In this document: positions 48,386 to 57,998 of the stretch, piece after piece
Layout: every line of letters begins with the position of its first letter
Numbering within the stretch: the stretch's first letter is position 1
Origin: Rhizobium sp. P38BS-XIX
GTDB taxonomy: Bacteria; Pseudomonadota; Alphaproteobacteria; Rhizobiales; Rhizobiaceae
Length of the DNA stretch: 64,000 bases
NCBI RefSeq assembly: GCF_012641435.1
Contig: NZ_JABAIJ010000002.1
Location: 496,001 to 560,000, forward strand
Reading direction: 5' to 3'
Translations under genes and position numbers: made by a program
Notes under the pieces: generated by a model
Seen by the model: the letters and a program-made list of their open reading frames with translations, nothing else
Databases searched by the model: none
Told to the model about the DNA's origin: nothing

Positions 48386-49111
48386 GGCATCTTGTCACCC
48401 TGCGTGATAAAACCGGTTGGCGCGAGGTCGAATTTGGGCGTGGCCCATTCGACGCCCACGTGCCCTGTCGCCCCGTCGAGACATAAATTAAGTTTGCCCG
48501 TATTTCGCAATCAAATCCGTGGGGTGGGAGCGGCTGAACGACAAGGGGTCGCTCGCTTGTGAAAGCGAGCGGCGATGTCGGCCGGGGTCCACGGCGATCT
48601 CAGCGAGATCGCATCGCTGACACCAGCGGAGCTCGGCCCACACGATGTTGAATGTCGCGCAACCAATGATGACAATACCATCGCGACGCAGCGGAGGCCG
48701 CCATTGCCACAGACCGCCGCAGAGCCGGCCGACCCATCAGGCCGTTCGGTGCGCGGATCGCAGCGACCGCCCTCTCGCGCGGCGCATCGGCGGCCACTCG
48801 CAATCTCTCAAATTTCGGGGGCGTTGGTTTGGTTATCATCAACCCGTGGGAGGAACAAAACCACGACTGGCGATCACGATGACGTCGTCTATCTCGCGGG
48901 CCAGCCGGTCGAGGCATTGAAGTCTCGGATAGCGGCGGCGAAGATCGACAAGGGCAGCTTGCTCCGTGAAATCGGAAGATTGAGTGTTGCCACAGCGGAC
49001 TCAAGGTCTGCCGTGAAGATGCCGTTCTTTAGCGGTGAAGGTCAGGACGCTGCTAGCTCGCGGTTGAAGCGCTCAGCGTCCTCGTAGGACAGTAAATGAC
49101 AGGCTCCTGGC
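48386..49111. other. Long region without a supported gene
   Basis: Reading frames at 48575-49087 (+) and 48600-49004 (-) overlap fully. Both are rich in Arg, Pro and Ser, as expected of chance frames in GC-rich DNA. Just after the DUF982 remnant a frame reads GHLVTLRDKTGWREVEFGRG, which is protein-like but has no start. Confidence 0.4.
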
Positions 49112-49795
49112 TTACCGCAGGAATCGCTCCGACATCGCCAGCATGGTGACGGCGTGACCGGCTCGCGCGAGAAGTTCGTCAAAAGCAGCGCGTTCGGCGT
49201 CCACCCCATCTTGGAACGCCGTCAGGGTAGGCCACCACAACTGGCGAGCGCCCAGAAACGGTGGGTCGTCGCTGTGCACTTCCGCGCTCGGTCGGTTTAC
49301 CGCGTGACGCAGCGCACCGATCCGCAGGCCCAACTCGGCGTCATCTGCGCTTGTCCAGTCAGGATTGCCATCGCGGTGCACGAACTGCAAGAGATGGATG
49401 CTGGTCGGCCGCTCCAGCACGTCCCATTGCCGATCGACCGCAGCTCCGGCGCCATTAGCGGGTCGCGAGACGATGACCTCCTCCTCGGTGATGAAGAATA
49501 TGACCCTCGGCAAGTCCTGGAACAATGGCTCGTCGGGGCGGATGTTGTCGACGAACAAGGGCTCATCGACCAGCGCGGCGGCGGCCTTCGGGGAGTCGAA
49601 CGAGGGCATAGCGACGCCGTCGTACTGGTCCTGCCCCGGGCCGAGGCGGTCGGTGTCGAACTGGTGCGCCTGAACGTAGGTGAGCATGCCCGGAATCTGG
49701 CGGCCCAGAGTGCCGTGCGGGTGGCGCCAATGGTCATGGAAGCGCTGGCGGTCGATGTCGGGGCGCCGCGGGATAAGGGAGAAGAAGCGGATCAA
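49112..49795 (-). CDS. EthD domain-containing protein
   Basis: A 227-residue protein with two EthD-like ferredoxin-fold halves. The first begins MIRFFSLIPRRPDIDRQRFH with DHWRHPHGTLGRQIPGMLTY, the second HLLQFVHRDGNPDW. The first half keeps the F-HDHWR-HP motif of EthD. Such dimeric alpha/beta-barrel proteins assist or perform degradation of aromatics and ethers; the exact role is unknown. Divergent from an HxlR regulator, which probably controls it. Confidence 0.82.
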   Translation of the reverse strand: MIRFFSLIPRRPDIDRQRFHDHWRHPHGTLGRQIPGMLTYVQAHQFDTDRLGPGQDQYDGVAMPSFDSPKAAAALVDEPLFVDNIRPDEPLFQDLPRVIFFITEEEVIVSRPANGAGAAVDRQWDVLERPTSIHLLQFVHRDGNPDWTSADDAELGLRIGALRHAVNRPSAEVHSDDPPFLGARQLWWPTLTAFQDGVDAERAAFDELLARAGHAVTMLAMSERFLR

Positions 49796-49858
49796 AGGAA
49801 GCTCCTGATTTGGTCCAGTCGACTGACCTGGATTTGATTGCCTGGTTTGCTTTCCACG

Positions 49859-49892
49859 GGTGTGACGTTACGCGTCACCCCATGGTGTGACG
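49859..49892. promoter_or_regulatory. Candidate HxlR operator
   Basis: GGTGTGACG occurs at 49859-49867 and again at 49884-49892, 25 bases apart. The first copy also makes an inverted repeat TGACG-N5-CGTCA (49863-49877). It lies in the divergent region between the EthD gene and the HxlR gene. Confidence 0.5.
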
Positions 49893-50052
49893 ATGGGGGT
49901 GCCAGCTTCATCGGGCCGACAGGAATGGTCGCAACAGAACGTCTGTCTAAGTCATGAGGAAGCCTTTCTCGCTGATTTGCGAGATAGGTATACATCTGCT
50001 ACTTAGTTGCAAGAACGCACTTACAGTCGCCCAGGTATCGTTGAGGAAACCC

Positions 50053-50418
50053 ATGCCCATTTGTCAGCACTTCGATGAAAGCTGCCCCAGCCGCTCGCTG
50101 TTCGATAATATCGCCGATAAGTGGTCGATGATGGTGATCAGCGTGCTGGATACGGGTCCAATGCGCTTCAACGGAATCAAACGGCAAATTGGGGGCGTGA
50201 CGCAGAAGGCGCTGACCCAATGTTTGCGGAGGCTGGAACGCAATGGGCTTGTCTCCCGCCGGATCATTCCGACCTCGCCGATCGGGGTCGAATACACAAT
50301 CACGCCGCTTGGCCGCTCGCTGCTGGGGCCATTTCAGGCACTGCATGCCTGGACCATCGAACACATGGAGGACGTGGACCAGGCGCGCCAAGCGTTTGAC
50401 GGCGCTACGGCGGCGTGA
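50053..50418 (+). CDS. HxlR-family transcriptional regulator
   Basis: A 121-residue winged-helix regulator: LFDNIADKWSMMVISVLDTG, MRFNGIKRQIGGVTQKALTQ, CLRRLERNGLVSRRIIPTSP, VEYTITPLGRSL. C4 (MPICQHFDESC) and C11 at the N-terminus are the usual place of the redox or aldehyde-sensing cysteine in this family. The ATG at 50053 fits the family start; GAGGAAACCC is upstream. Confidence 0.9.
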   Translation: MPICQHFDESCPSRSLFDNIADKWSMMVISVLDTGPMRFNGIKRQIGGVTQKALTQCLRRLERNGLVSRRIIPTSPIGVEYTITPLGRSLLGPFQALHAWTIEHMEDVDQARQAFDGATAA

Positions 50419-50512
50419 ACTGGCGCGCCGTCAATTTCACCTCCCCGGCCGCACGTTGCAGTGCCGATGGCAGACGGAGGTAAGACGGCTTTTCGTCAGC
50501 TTAAGGAAGCGC

Positions 50513-50755
50513 TCAAAAGCAGGACGATTCCATCGGCGCAACAGCGATCCGAGATTTGGGGGCGTAGGCGCCTGACTTTATAGTCAAGCCGAATTGCCTG
50601 GCCTGCGACCCCTGAGGCCGCATCCAGCCGCCATCGACGAAAGGTGTCTGACCCATTACGAAGCGAGCGTCGTCGCTGGTCAGGAACGCCGCCGGTCCCG
50701 CAATATGCGCGGGCGTGCCGAGCAGCGTGATCGCCTGCTGTGTAGCGCTCTCCAA
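50513..50755 (-). pseudogene. C-terminal fragment of a short-chain dehydrogenase
   Basis: LLGTPAHIAGPAAFLTSDD and ARFVMGQTPFVDGGWMRPQ form the typical SDR C-terminus (the G-x-P helix and V-DGG strand). The front of the enzyme is absent. It differs from the SDR remnant just upstream, so it comes from another gene. Confidence 0.7.
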
Positions 50756-50770
50756 GCTCCAAGAATATCG

Positions 50771-51609
50771 TCAGAGCTTAGCTTGATCGGCGGTAGTAAA
50801 ACGCAGTGCTCTACCATCGTCCGCAACTATCGCATCCATCTCCTCTGCGAGCGCATCGCGATCGTCGACGCCGCGCAAAAGACGACCGGCAAGGGTATCG
50901 AAGCGTCCGGCGGCGATGTCGGCAATTAGAAGTGCAGCGTGCATCGGCTCGATGTCAACGCCATCATCGAAAAGCTTTTGTATTCCGGGCAGATAGGTTC
51001 TTCCTGCCTCCGACGATAGCTGTAGCTCGGTCATCGCAGTGCGAACAAGACCTGGATCGACGGCGAATGCGCGGACATCGTTGGCAATTGTTGTGTCGTT
51101 CAGACACTCCGTGAAACGCATGATGGCGGCCTTGCTGGACGCGTAGCCAGAGCCATGAGGAAAACTGTTGCCCGCTCCGCCACCAACGAAGTTTACGATC
51201 CGGCCCGGCCGTGCGCCAACATCATAGGGGCGGCCGTGCGGCAGGTATTGAATGTACCACGCAGATTGATCTCGACATCCCGCCACCACACAAGGGGATC
51301 GCAGTCCCAGGCAGGACCAAAGCCCTGAAACGAGCCGTGATTGTTGATGAGAATGTCGATCGGGCCCAATTCGCTTGCAACGCGAGTAAAGGCACTTTCA
51401 ACGGCGGCAAGGCCAATCAGGTCCGCCGAAACAGCGATCGCTTCACCGCCCTCTTCCTCAATGAGAGAGACTGTTTCCTCAATCTCGGTGGCCGTCCGCG
51501 CCAACACGGCGACCTTTGCACCTTCCCTAGCCTGCTGTAGGGCGATCTCTCGACCTATTCCTCTGCCGCCGTCAGTTACCGCGGTGACCATGTTTGAAAG
51601 GCGGGACAT
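50771..51609 (-). pseudogene. Short-chain dehydrogenase, single frameshift
   Basis: From 51609 the SDR reads MSRLSNMVTAVTDGGRGIGR (TDGGRGIGR, Thr-Asp replacing the usual TGG start), then VLARTATEIEETVSLIEEEG, DILINNHGSFQGFG. A shift near 51208, in a CGGCC-rich run, moves the rest (GRIVNFVGGGAGNSFPHGSG, YASSKAAIMRFTECL, DPGLVRTAMTELQ) to another frame. The catalytic YASSK is intact. One base would restore about 278 residues. Downstream of the HxlR gene, convergent. Confidence 0.75.
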
Positions 51610-52144
51610 GCCTACTCCTATTAGGTTTTAGAAATCGATCTGGATACACTTGGACATGTGTGCCTCAGCGGCTGATGGCAATGACGGCGACTCCACTTCG
51701 ATCTCGCGGTAACGGCCATTTCAAGGCATCGTGCCAGGAACCGGTGGACGACGCGCTGGAGCATGGCCCTTGTCGCGTTCCTTTTGGAATAGGACGGAAA
51801 CCTCTTCCGCTACGTCTTCTGCTGGAACGCTCAATCGCCCGGTCGACCTGGAAGTCCCATCAGATCTTGCGCCCATGACAACGCCGAAGAGCATCAGATC
51901 TGCGAATGGGGCTTAGCTCCGGGCGCTGATTGACAGTTCCCAGTCTGATGCCGACCTGCTCGGCGTCTTCATTCTCTCCCGTCGTATATATGGGCGATAC
52001 GAGGCACGAACTTCAGAGGACGATCGCCCAAATGGTTGCTCATATCAATCAAGCCTACCTCAAATGGTGGCACCTGAAAGACGTACCCTTGCTGTATCAT
52101 TTTTTCCGATATAAAGCGTCTTTTCACAGACGCTGGAGGACGCG
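51610..52144. other. Long intergenic region before the arabinoside cluster
   Basis: No supported gene. GGAGGACGCG at 52135-52144 is the ribosome site of the next gene. An AT-rich TTTTTCCGATATAAAG near 52100-52115 may contain its -10 box. Confidence 0.35.
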
Positions 52145-53065
52145 ATGGAACGCTCGTTCTTGACGATCAATGCCGATGGGAATGAGGATATAATCAAAGC
52201 GCTTTCCGCACCAAATCGCGTTCAAATGCTCAAGTTGCTTTGCCAGCACGGGCCAATGAATATCAACGATATCGCAAAAGCGCTCGCTCTGCCGCAATCG
52301 ACCGTCGCTACCGGGATACAGATCCTGGAGGAAGCGCGGCTTGTAGGTTCTCAGCTTGCCAAGGCTCGCAAGGGCAGCCAGAAAATCTGCTCGGCGGTCT
52401 ACAGCGAAATTCTGATCAGCTTCGAGAATATCGTTCAGAAATCCGAAGATGTCATCGAGGTTGCCATGCCCGTCGGCCTCTACACTAGCTGCGAGGTCCA
52501 TGCCCCGTGTGGTCTCTGTTCGACGGAGAGCGTGATTGGGCTTCTCGACGTGCCGGATTATTTTCTCGATCCGCTACGAATGCAGGCGGGGCTCGTTTGG
52601 TTTGGCAGAGGCTATATTGAATATAAATTTCCTAATAATGCCAAAGTTTTAAATAAAGACGTGCGAGCCATTGAATTCTCGATAGAATTGTCATCCGAAG
52701 TGCCTGGCACCAACCCTGATTGGCCTTCGGACATTACGCTCTGGGTTAATGGCATAGCAATCGGAACATGGACGTCTCCTGGCGACTATGGAGATAGACG
52801 CGGCGCATTCACACCTTCATGGTGGAAGCTTGAGGGCTCGCAATACGGTAAGCTGAAGACGTGGCGCACCTCCACCCGTGGAACGTTCATCGACGGCGTG
52901 GCCGTATCGAATGTCACGGTAAGCGATCTGGCACTGTCGCAGCATTCGTCCATCCGGCTGCGGATCGGCATAGCAGAAAATGCGGGCCACACCGGAGGCG
53001 TGAACATTTTTGGCCGCGGCTTCGGTAATTATGGAAATGATATCGTCATGCGTTTGCACGTCTGA
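52145..53065 (+). CDS. ArsR-type regulator with large C-terminal sensor domain
   Basis: A 306-residue regulator. Residues 10-90 are an ArsR-like winged helix (IIKALSAPNRVQMLKLLCQH, GPMNINDIAKALALPQSTVA, TGIQILEEARLV). After a Cys-containing linker (CEVHAPCGLCSTESVIG) a beta-rich domain fills about 145-306: GYIEYKFPNNAKVLNKDVRA, DWPSDITLWVNGIAIGTWTS, and near the end GGVNIFGRGFGNYGNDIVM. It looks like a jelly-roll carbohydrate-binding fold and may bind arabino-oligosaccharide released by the GH51 enzyme. That is inference from structure type and context. It precedes the GH51 gene by 200 bases. Confidence 0.8.
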   Translation: MERSFLTINADGNEDIIKALSAPNRVQMLKLLCQHGPMNINDIAKALALPQSTVATGIQILEEARLVGSQLAKARKGSQKICSAVYSEILISFENIVQKSEDVIEVAMPVGLYTSCEVHAPCGLCSTESVIGLLDVPDYFLDPLRMQAGLVWFGRGYIEYKFPNNAKVLNKDVRAIEFSIELSSEVPGTNPDWPSDITLWVNGIAIGTWTSPGDYGDRRGAFTPSWWKLEGSQYGKLKTWRTSTRGTFIDGVAVSNVTVSDLALSQHSSIRLRIGIAENAGHTGGVNIFGRGFGNYGNDIVMRLHV

Positions 53066-53270
53066 CCACTATATCGGAAATCTTGATTTCATAGCGAATC
53101 CCTGTCTTTCTCGCATTTTCGCATATCTTATCTTAAAATATTGTAATCATTTGCGTTTTTATTAGCTAGTCGCCGCGAGCGTCCCAGCGTGATTTCATTG
53201 ACATCCCCGCTTTTTGCCATCAAGATAAGGATAATATAACAACAATTATGATATATATTGGGAGGCTGTG

Positions 53271-54779
53271 TTGAAAGCGAACGCTATCGTTCATCGAGAT
53301 TTCCGCATCGCAAGCATCGATCCAAGACTTTACAGTTCGTTTCTCGAACATCTCGGGAGGGCGATTTACGGCGGCATTTACGAGCCAGGGCATCCGACTG
53401 CCGATGAGGATGGATTTCGTAGAGACGTAATAGATCTCGTCCGTGCCCTCGACACGCCGTATTGCCGCTACCCCGGTGGCAACTTCGTATCGGCTTACAA
53501 TTGGGAAGACGGTGTCGGCCCGCGCTCGGAGCGTCCCGTCCGGCTTGATCTCGCCTGGCGCACCCGCGAAAGCAACCAAATAGGCGTCAACGAATTCGTT
53601 GATTGGTGCAAAAAGGCCAATACCAAGCCGATGCTCGCCGTCAACCTCGGCTCGCGCGGGCTGGATGCGGCCAGAAACTTCCTTGAATATTGCAATCATC
53701 CAGGCGGCACCTACTGGTCGGATCTGCGCCGCAAGCACGGCTGGTCCGATCCGCATGACGTGAAGCTTTGGTGCCTCGGCAATGAAATGGATGGCCCCTG
53801 GCAGGTCGGTCACAAGTCTGCCTATGAATATGGACGCCTAGCAGACGAGACTGCCAAGGCCATGCGCGGTTTCGACAAGTCGCTCGAACTGATCGTCTGC
53901 GGCTCATCCAATTCCGATATGAAGACCTATCCGGATTGGGAAGCGCAAGTTCTCGACCAATGCTATGACAGCGCCGATCACATCTCGCTGCATATGTATT
54001 TCGCCAATCGCGAGCGAAATACTCTGAACTATCTCGCCAAGGCCGAGAAGCTCGATCGCTACATCGTCACCATCGGCGGCGTGATCGATTATATCAAGGC
54101 GAAGAAGCGGTCTAAGAAGACGATCGGCATTTCCTTCGATGAGTGGAATGTCTGGTATCACTCCAACCAGCAGGACAGGGATATCCTTGCTCGCAACGAA
54201 TGGCCGGATGCGCCGCATCTACTTGAGGATGTCTATAACTTCGAAGACGTGCTGCAGGTCGGCGGCATTCTCAACACGTTCATTCGCCGTTCCGATCGCG
54301 TGCGCATTGCCTGCATCGCCCAGCTCGTCAACGTGATCGCGCCGATCATGACGGAAGATGGCGGCCCGGCATGGCGCCAGACCATCTACTATCCGCTTTA
54401 TTTCGCGTCGAAATATGGTCGCGGCTACGCGCTGCGTCTCGTTACCGACGGCCCGACCTATGACAGCGACGAGGCGGATGATGTGCCTTATCTGGACGTG
54501 TCGGCAGTTCACGATGAGCTGGGCAAGATGGTGACATTGTTCGCCGTCAACCGCCATCCGGACAGTTCGCTCGATCTTGATACCCGCCTTGAAGGCTTTG
54601 CGGGCGCCCGCATGGTCGAACAGCACGAGATGGTCCACGGCGATCTGCGGGCGGTCAACACGGCAGCCCAGCCGAATGCTGTCGTCCCGACTCAAACCGG
54701 CGACGCCAAGATCGAGGATGGGCGGCTGCGCGCAACGTTGAAGCCGCTCTCCTACACGGTGATCCGACTGGCGGTGTGA
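53271..54779 (+). CDS. abfA: Alpha-L-arabinofuranosidase, GH51
   Basis: A complete 502-residue GH51 enzyme that removes arabinofuranose from arabinan or arabinoxylan oligosaccharides. The acid/base is the Glu of WCLGNEMDGPW (about residue 172), the nucleophile that of SFDEWNVWY (about residue 291). DPRLYSSFLEHLGRAIYGGI and CRYPGGNFVSAYNWEDG are typical N-terminal blocks. No signal peptide, so it acts in the cytoplasm on imported oligosaccharides. Start: TTG at 53271 five bases after GGGAGG; GTG at 53268 is too close to it. The ABC importer follows. Confidence 0.95.
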   Translation: MKANAIVHRDFRIASIDPRLYSSFLEHLGRAIYGGIYEPGHPTADEDGFRRDVIDLVRALDTPYCRYPGGNFVSAYNWEDGVGPRSERPVRLDLAWRTRESNQIGVNEFVDWCKKANTKPMLAVNLGSRGLDAARNFLEYCNHPGGTYWSDLRRKHGWSDPHDVKLWCLGNEMDGPWQVGHKSAYEYGRLADETAKAMRGFDKSLELIVCGSSNSDMKTYPDWEAQVLDQCYDSADHISLHMYFANRERNTLNYLAKAEKLDRYIVTIGGVIDYIKAKKRSKKTIGISFDEWNVWYHSNQQDRDILARNEWPDAPHLLEDVYNFEDVLQVGGILNTFIRRSDRVRIACIAQLVNVIAPIMTEDGGPAWRQTIYYPLYFASKYGRGYALRLVTDGPTYDSDEADDVPYLDVSAVHDELGKMVTLFAVNRHPDSSLDLDTRLEGFAGARMVEQHEMVHGDLRAVNTAAQPNAVVPTQTGDAKIEDGRLRATLKPLSYTVIRLAV

Positions 54780-54971
54780 TGCTGGCGGCCGGGCCGATAT
54801 GCGCCCGGCAGGGAAGACGGTCGAGAGGTCGCGAGGAGGCGACTGCCGGCCCGTTGCAGACCCGGATCGCCGCGCAAGGCTCGCGTGGTCAGCCGGGGAA
54901 GAGGGTGAAAGTCGCGGTTTGCTCCCCTTTGCCTGGGTGCGCTGCGCAATCGACAAAAATGGGAGGAGATC

Positions 54972-56873
54972 ATGCAGCAGTGGAAGAAGCTTGCCTTCGG
55001 TGTCGCACTGGCCACGTTCGGCCTCATCGCGGCTGCCCAGGCTCAGGATTATACCGCCTTGCCTCGCAAGGAGACTTTGATCGTCGAGAACCCGGAGGGA
55101 ACGATCAAGAATCCGGGTTGGTTCAACATCTGGGTCAACGGCGGCGGTGGCGTTTCGACCGGCCTCCAGCAGCTGACCATGGATACGCTCTGGTACATCG
55201 ATCCGGAAAAGGGTCTGGGCGATTCTGCCTGGGACAATTCGCTAGCGGCCGACAAGCCGCAATATAATGCCGATTTCACCCAGATGACGGTGAAGCTGCG
55301 CAAGGGCATCTACTGGAGCGACGGCGTCGAATTCACCGCCGATGATGTGGTCTACACCGTCAAGACGCAGATGGACCATCCGGGCATGAACTGGAGTGCG
55401 GCCTTTTCGGTGCAAGTCGCAAGCGTTGAGGCTCCGGACCCCTACACCGTCGTCTTCAAACTGAAGAAGCCGAATTCGCGCTTCCACTCGATTTTCACCG
55501 TTCGCTGGAACGGCGCCTGGATCATGCCGAAGCATGTTTTCGAGAAGGTCGCCGATCCGGTTCGCTATGATTTCGCCAATCCCGTTTCGCTCGGCGCCTA
55601 CAAGCTGAAGGCCTTCGACCCGCAGGGCAAATGGTACACCTGGGAAAAGCGCGACGACTGGCAGCGCACCTCGCTTGCGCGCTTCGGTGAGCCGGCTCCG
55701 AAATATGTGAGCTATGTCGATCCCGGTCCGCCGGATAAGCGCACAATCGCGCAGCTCGAACACAATCTCGATATCATTCACGACAACACGCCCGAAGGCA
55801 TGTTCACGCTGAAGGAAAAGTCGAAGACGGTCGAAAGCTGGTTCCCCGGCTTCCCCTTCGCTCATCCCGATCCGACGCTGCCGGCCGTGATCTTCAATAC
55901 GCAGGACCCGCTGTTCCAGAATCCGGATGTACGCTGGGCGCTGGCTTTGCTTATCGATATCAAGGCCGTCGACATGGCAAGCTATCGCGGCGCAGCCACG
56001 CTATCTGCACTCGGCGTTCCGCCGACGGCAATCGCGATGACCGATTACCAGGCACCAATGCAGGATTGGCTGAAGAATTTCGAGATCGATACCGGCAAGC
56101 GCAAAATCAAGCCTTACGATCCGACGATCGGCCAGCAGATCGCCGATATCCTGCGCAAGCAGCCGAAGTACAAGGATCAGATCCCGACCGATCCGGCAGC
56201 GATCAGCAGTGCCTTCGGCTATGGCTGGTGGAAGCCCGATCCGCAGGCCGCGGCCGAGCTCCTGGAAAAGGCCGGCTTCAAGAAGGTGGGCGGCAAATGG
56301 ATGACGCCCGAGGGCCAGCCTTTCAAGATCCGCCTGACGGTCGAAGGCGACACTCGCTCCGTCTTTACTCGTGCGGGCACTCTGATCGCCCAGCAATGGG
56401 CAGCCTTCGGGATCGACTCCAAGGCAGCGCCTTCCACGAATGTCTGGCAAGTGGGCTTGCAGCCGGGTGACTACCAGGTCGCTATCGCCTGGAGCGTCGA
56501 GACCTGGGGCGGCGATCCCGATCTGTCCTTCTTCCTCGACAGCTGGCATTCCGAATTCGTCGCCAAGAAAGGCGAGAACCAGGCGCCGCGCAACTGGCAG
56601 CGCTGGTCCAATCCGGATCTCGACAAGATCATCGAAAACATCCGTCGCATCAGCGCGGATGATCCGAAGGGCATCGAACTCGGCAAGGACTATCTGAAGC
56701 TGGTGGCACAGCAGATGCCGACCATTCCTCTGATGTCCTATAACGTCTTCACCTCGATGGATACGACCTACTGGAAAGGCTATCCGACCATATCAGACCC
56801 CTATACGGACCCCGTTCCCAATTGGGCGAATTCCCGGTTGATGATGGTCAAGCTGAAGCCGGCCCAGCCTTGA
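54972..56873 (+). CDS. ABC importer substrate-binding protein, family 5
   Basis: A 633-residue periplasmic binding protein of the SBP_bac_5 (peptide/oligosaccharide) type with signal peptide MQQWKKLAFGVALATFGLIA, then AAQA before the mature part. Family blocks: TVKLRKGIYWSDGVEFTADD, DPYTVVFKLKKPNSRFHSIF, FQNPDVRWALALLIDIKAVD. Members beside glycosidases bind oligosaccharides, so arabino-oligosaccharide uptake is likely here. It is followed by two hairpins, then the permease genes. GGGAGGAGATC gives a strong ribosome site. Confidence 0.93.
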   Translation: MQQWKKLAFGVALATFGLIAAAQAQDYTALPRKETLIVENPEGTIKNPGWFNIWVNGGGGVSTGLQQLTMDTLWYIDPEKGLGDSAWDNSLAADKPQYNADFTQMTVKLRKGIYWSDGVEFTADDVVYTVKTQMDHPGMNWSAAFSVQVASVEAPDPYTVVFKLKKPNSRFHSIFTVRWNGAWIMPKHVFEKVADPVRYDFANPVSLGAYKLKAFDPQGKWYTWEKRDDWQRTSLARFGEPAPKYVSYVDPGPPDKRTIAQLEHNLDIIHDNTPEGMFTLKEKSKTVESWFPGFPFAHPDPTLPAVIFNTQDPLFQNPDVRWALALLIDIKAVDMASYRGAATLSALGVPPTAIAMTDYQAPMQDWLKNFEIDTGKRKIKPYDPTIGQQIADILRKQPKYKDQIPTDPAAISSAFGYGWWKPDPQAAAELLEKAGFKKVGGKWMTPEGQPFKIRLTVEGDTRSVFTRAGTLIAQQWAAFGIDSKAAPSTNVWQVGLQPGDYQVAIAWSVETWGGDPDLSFFLDSWHSEFVAKKGENQAPRNWQRWSNPDLDKIIENIRRISADDPKGIELGKDYLKLVAQQMPTIPLMSYNVFTSMDTTYWKGYPTISDPYTDPVPNWANSRLMMVKLKPAQP

Positions 56874-56884
56874 TTTCTCCCGAC

Positions 56885-56910
56885 CCTGATGTGGCGATTG
56901 CCGCATCAGG
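56885..56910 (+). terminator. Intra-operon hairpin after the binding-protein gene
   Basis: An 11-bp stem with one G-U pair (CCTGATGTGGC / GCCGCATCAGG), loop GATT, 12 bases after the stop. Together with the next hairpin it may protect the upstream message or reduce read-through. Confidence 0.6.
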
Positions 56911-56915
56911 CACCT

Positions 56916-56950
56916 TTCGCCGGACACTAGGCACGTCCGGCGAATCTTTT
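56916..56950 (+). terminator. Second intra-operon hairpin with T-run
   Basis: A perfect 10-bp stem (TTCGCCGGAC / GTCCGGCGAA) with a nine-base loop, then TCTTTT. Looks like a partial terminator giving more binding protein than permease. Confidence 0.7.
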
Positions 56951-56990
56951 GAATTGATGTTGAAGAGCAAGCAGCGAGGAAGACGGCGGC

Positions 56991-57995
56991 ATGACGTCCT
57001 ATCCAGTTTTCGTATTGAAACGATTTGGCCAGTTTCTGCTCGTTGTCTTCCTCGGCATTTCCGCGACGTTCTTCATCACCCATATGACGCCGATCGATCC
57101 GGTTGCGGAAAGCATCGGCGCCATCCAGCAGATGGGCCAGTCCGATCCGCGTGCAGTCGAGCTGATGCGCCAGTCGCTGAGGGAACTCTACGGTCTCGAG
57201 GGCTCCATCTGGCAGCAGTATTTGCATTTCTGGGGACGCCTTGCGACCGGCGATCTCGGGCCGTCGCTCTCGGCATTTCCGACGCCGGTTTCCGCCATCA
57301 TCGCAAGGGCCCTGCCTTGGACGATCGGCCTGATGACCGTTTCCGTCATCATCACATTCCTGCTCGGCAACATGATTGGCGCGCTCGCCGGATATTATCG
57401 CAAGAGCATGGTGTTGAAGGCCGTCAGCCTCGTCTTTATCGCCATGCAGCCGATCCCCTATTACATCCTGGCCTTCGTTCTCATCATTCTCTTTGGCTAC
57501 ATCTGGCCGATCCTGCCGATCAATGGCGGTTATGAGATGAATACCAATCTCAATCTCTCGCTTACACTGGTGCTCGATATCCTGCGGCACTCCATCCTCC
57601 CGGCGCTATCCCTGATCCTTGTCGGAACGGGTGGCTGGCTGATCGGCATGCGCGCGCTCGTCTCCAATATCATCACCGAGGAATATGTTGTCTTCGCCGA
57701 ACTCGGCGGCGTGCCGAAGCGCAAGATCCTGCGCTCCTACATCGCCCGCAATGCCATGGTGCCGCAGTTCACCGGTCTTGCCATGTCGCTCGGCGCCGTC
57801 TTCAACGGCACCGTCATCACCGAAATCGTCTTCGGCTATCCCGGTATTGGCAATCTCCTGATTTCGGCAGTGCATGCCGGCGACTACAGCCTTGTCTTGG
57901 GGCTGAGCGCGCTATCGATTGTCGGCGTCGCCGCCGCGGTCTTCATCATCGACATACTGGGTCCTCTGATCGACCCGCGCATCAAGGTGGAGTAG
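56991..57995 (+). CDS. ABC importer permease, DppB/OppB type
   Basis: A 334-residue permease with six membrane segments and the inner-membrane coupling loop FAELGGVPKRKILRSYIARN. The N-terminus FVLKRFGQFLLVVFLGISAT is typical of DppB-type subunits. The second permease starts three bases after the stop. The ATG at 56991 is preceded by GAGGAAGACGGC. Confidence 0.93.
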   Translation: MTSYPVFVLKRFGQFLLVVFLGISATFFITHMTPIDPVAESIGAIQQMGQSDPRAVELMRQSLRELYGLEGSIWQQYLHFWGRLATGDLGPSLSAFPTPVSAIIARALPWTIGLMTVSVIITFLLGNMIGALAGYYRKSMVLKAVSLVFIAMQPIPYYILAFVLIILFGYIWPILPINGGYEMNTNLNLSLTLVLDILRHSILPALSLILVGTGGWLIGMRALVSNIITEEYVVFAELGGVPKRKILRSYIARNAMVPQFTGLAMSLGAVFNGTVITEIVFGYPGIGNLLISAVHAGDYSLVLGLSALSIVGVAAAVFIIDILGPLIDPRIKVE

Positions 57996-57998
57996 GCC

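Noticed and set aside
48575-49087. 170-codon plus-strand frame
   Set aside because: Arg/Pro/Ser-rich, no ribosome site, and overlapped by an equally long antisense frame; likely chance.
49154-49837. 227-codon plus-strand frame
   Set aside because: Antisense to the EthD gene, which has clear family motifs.
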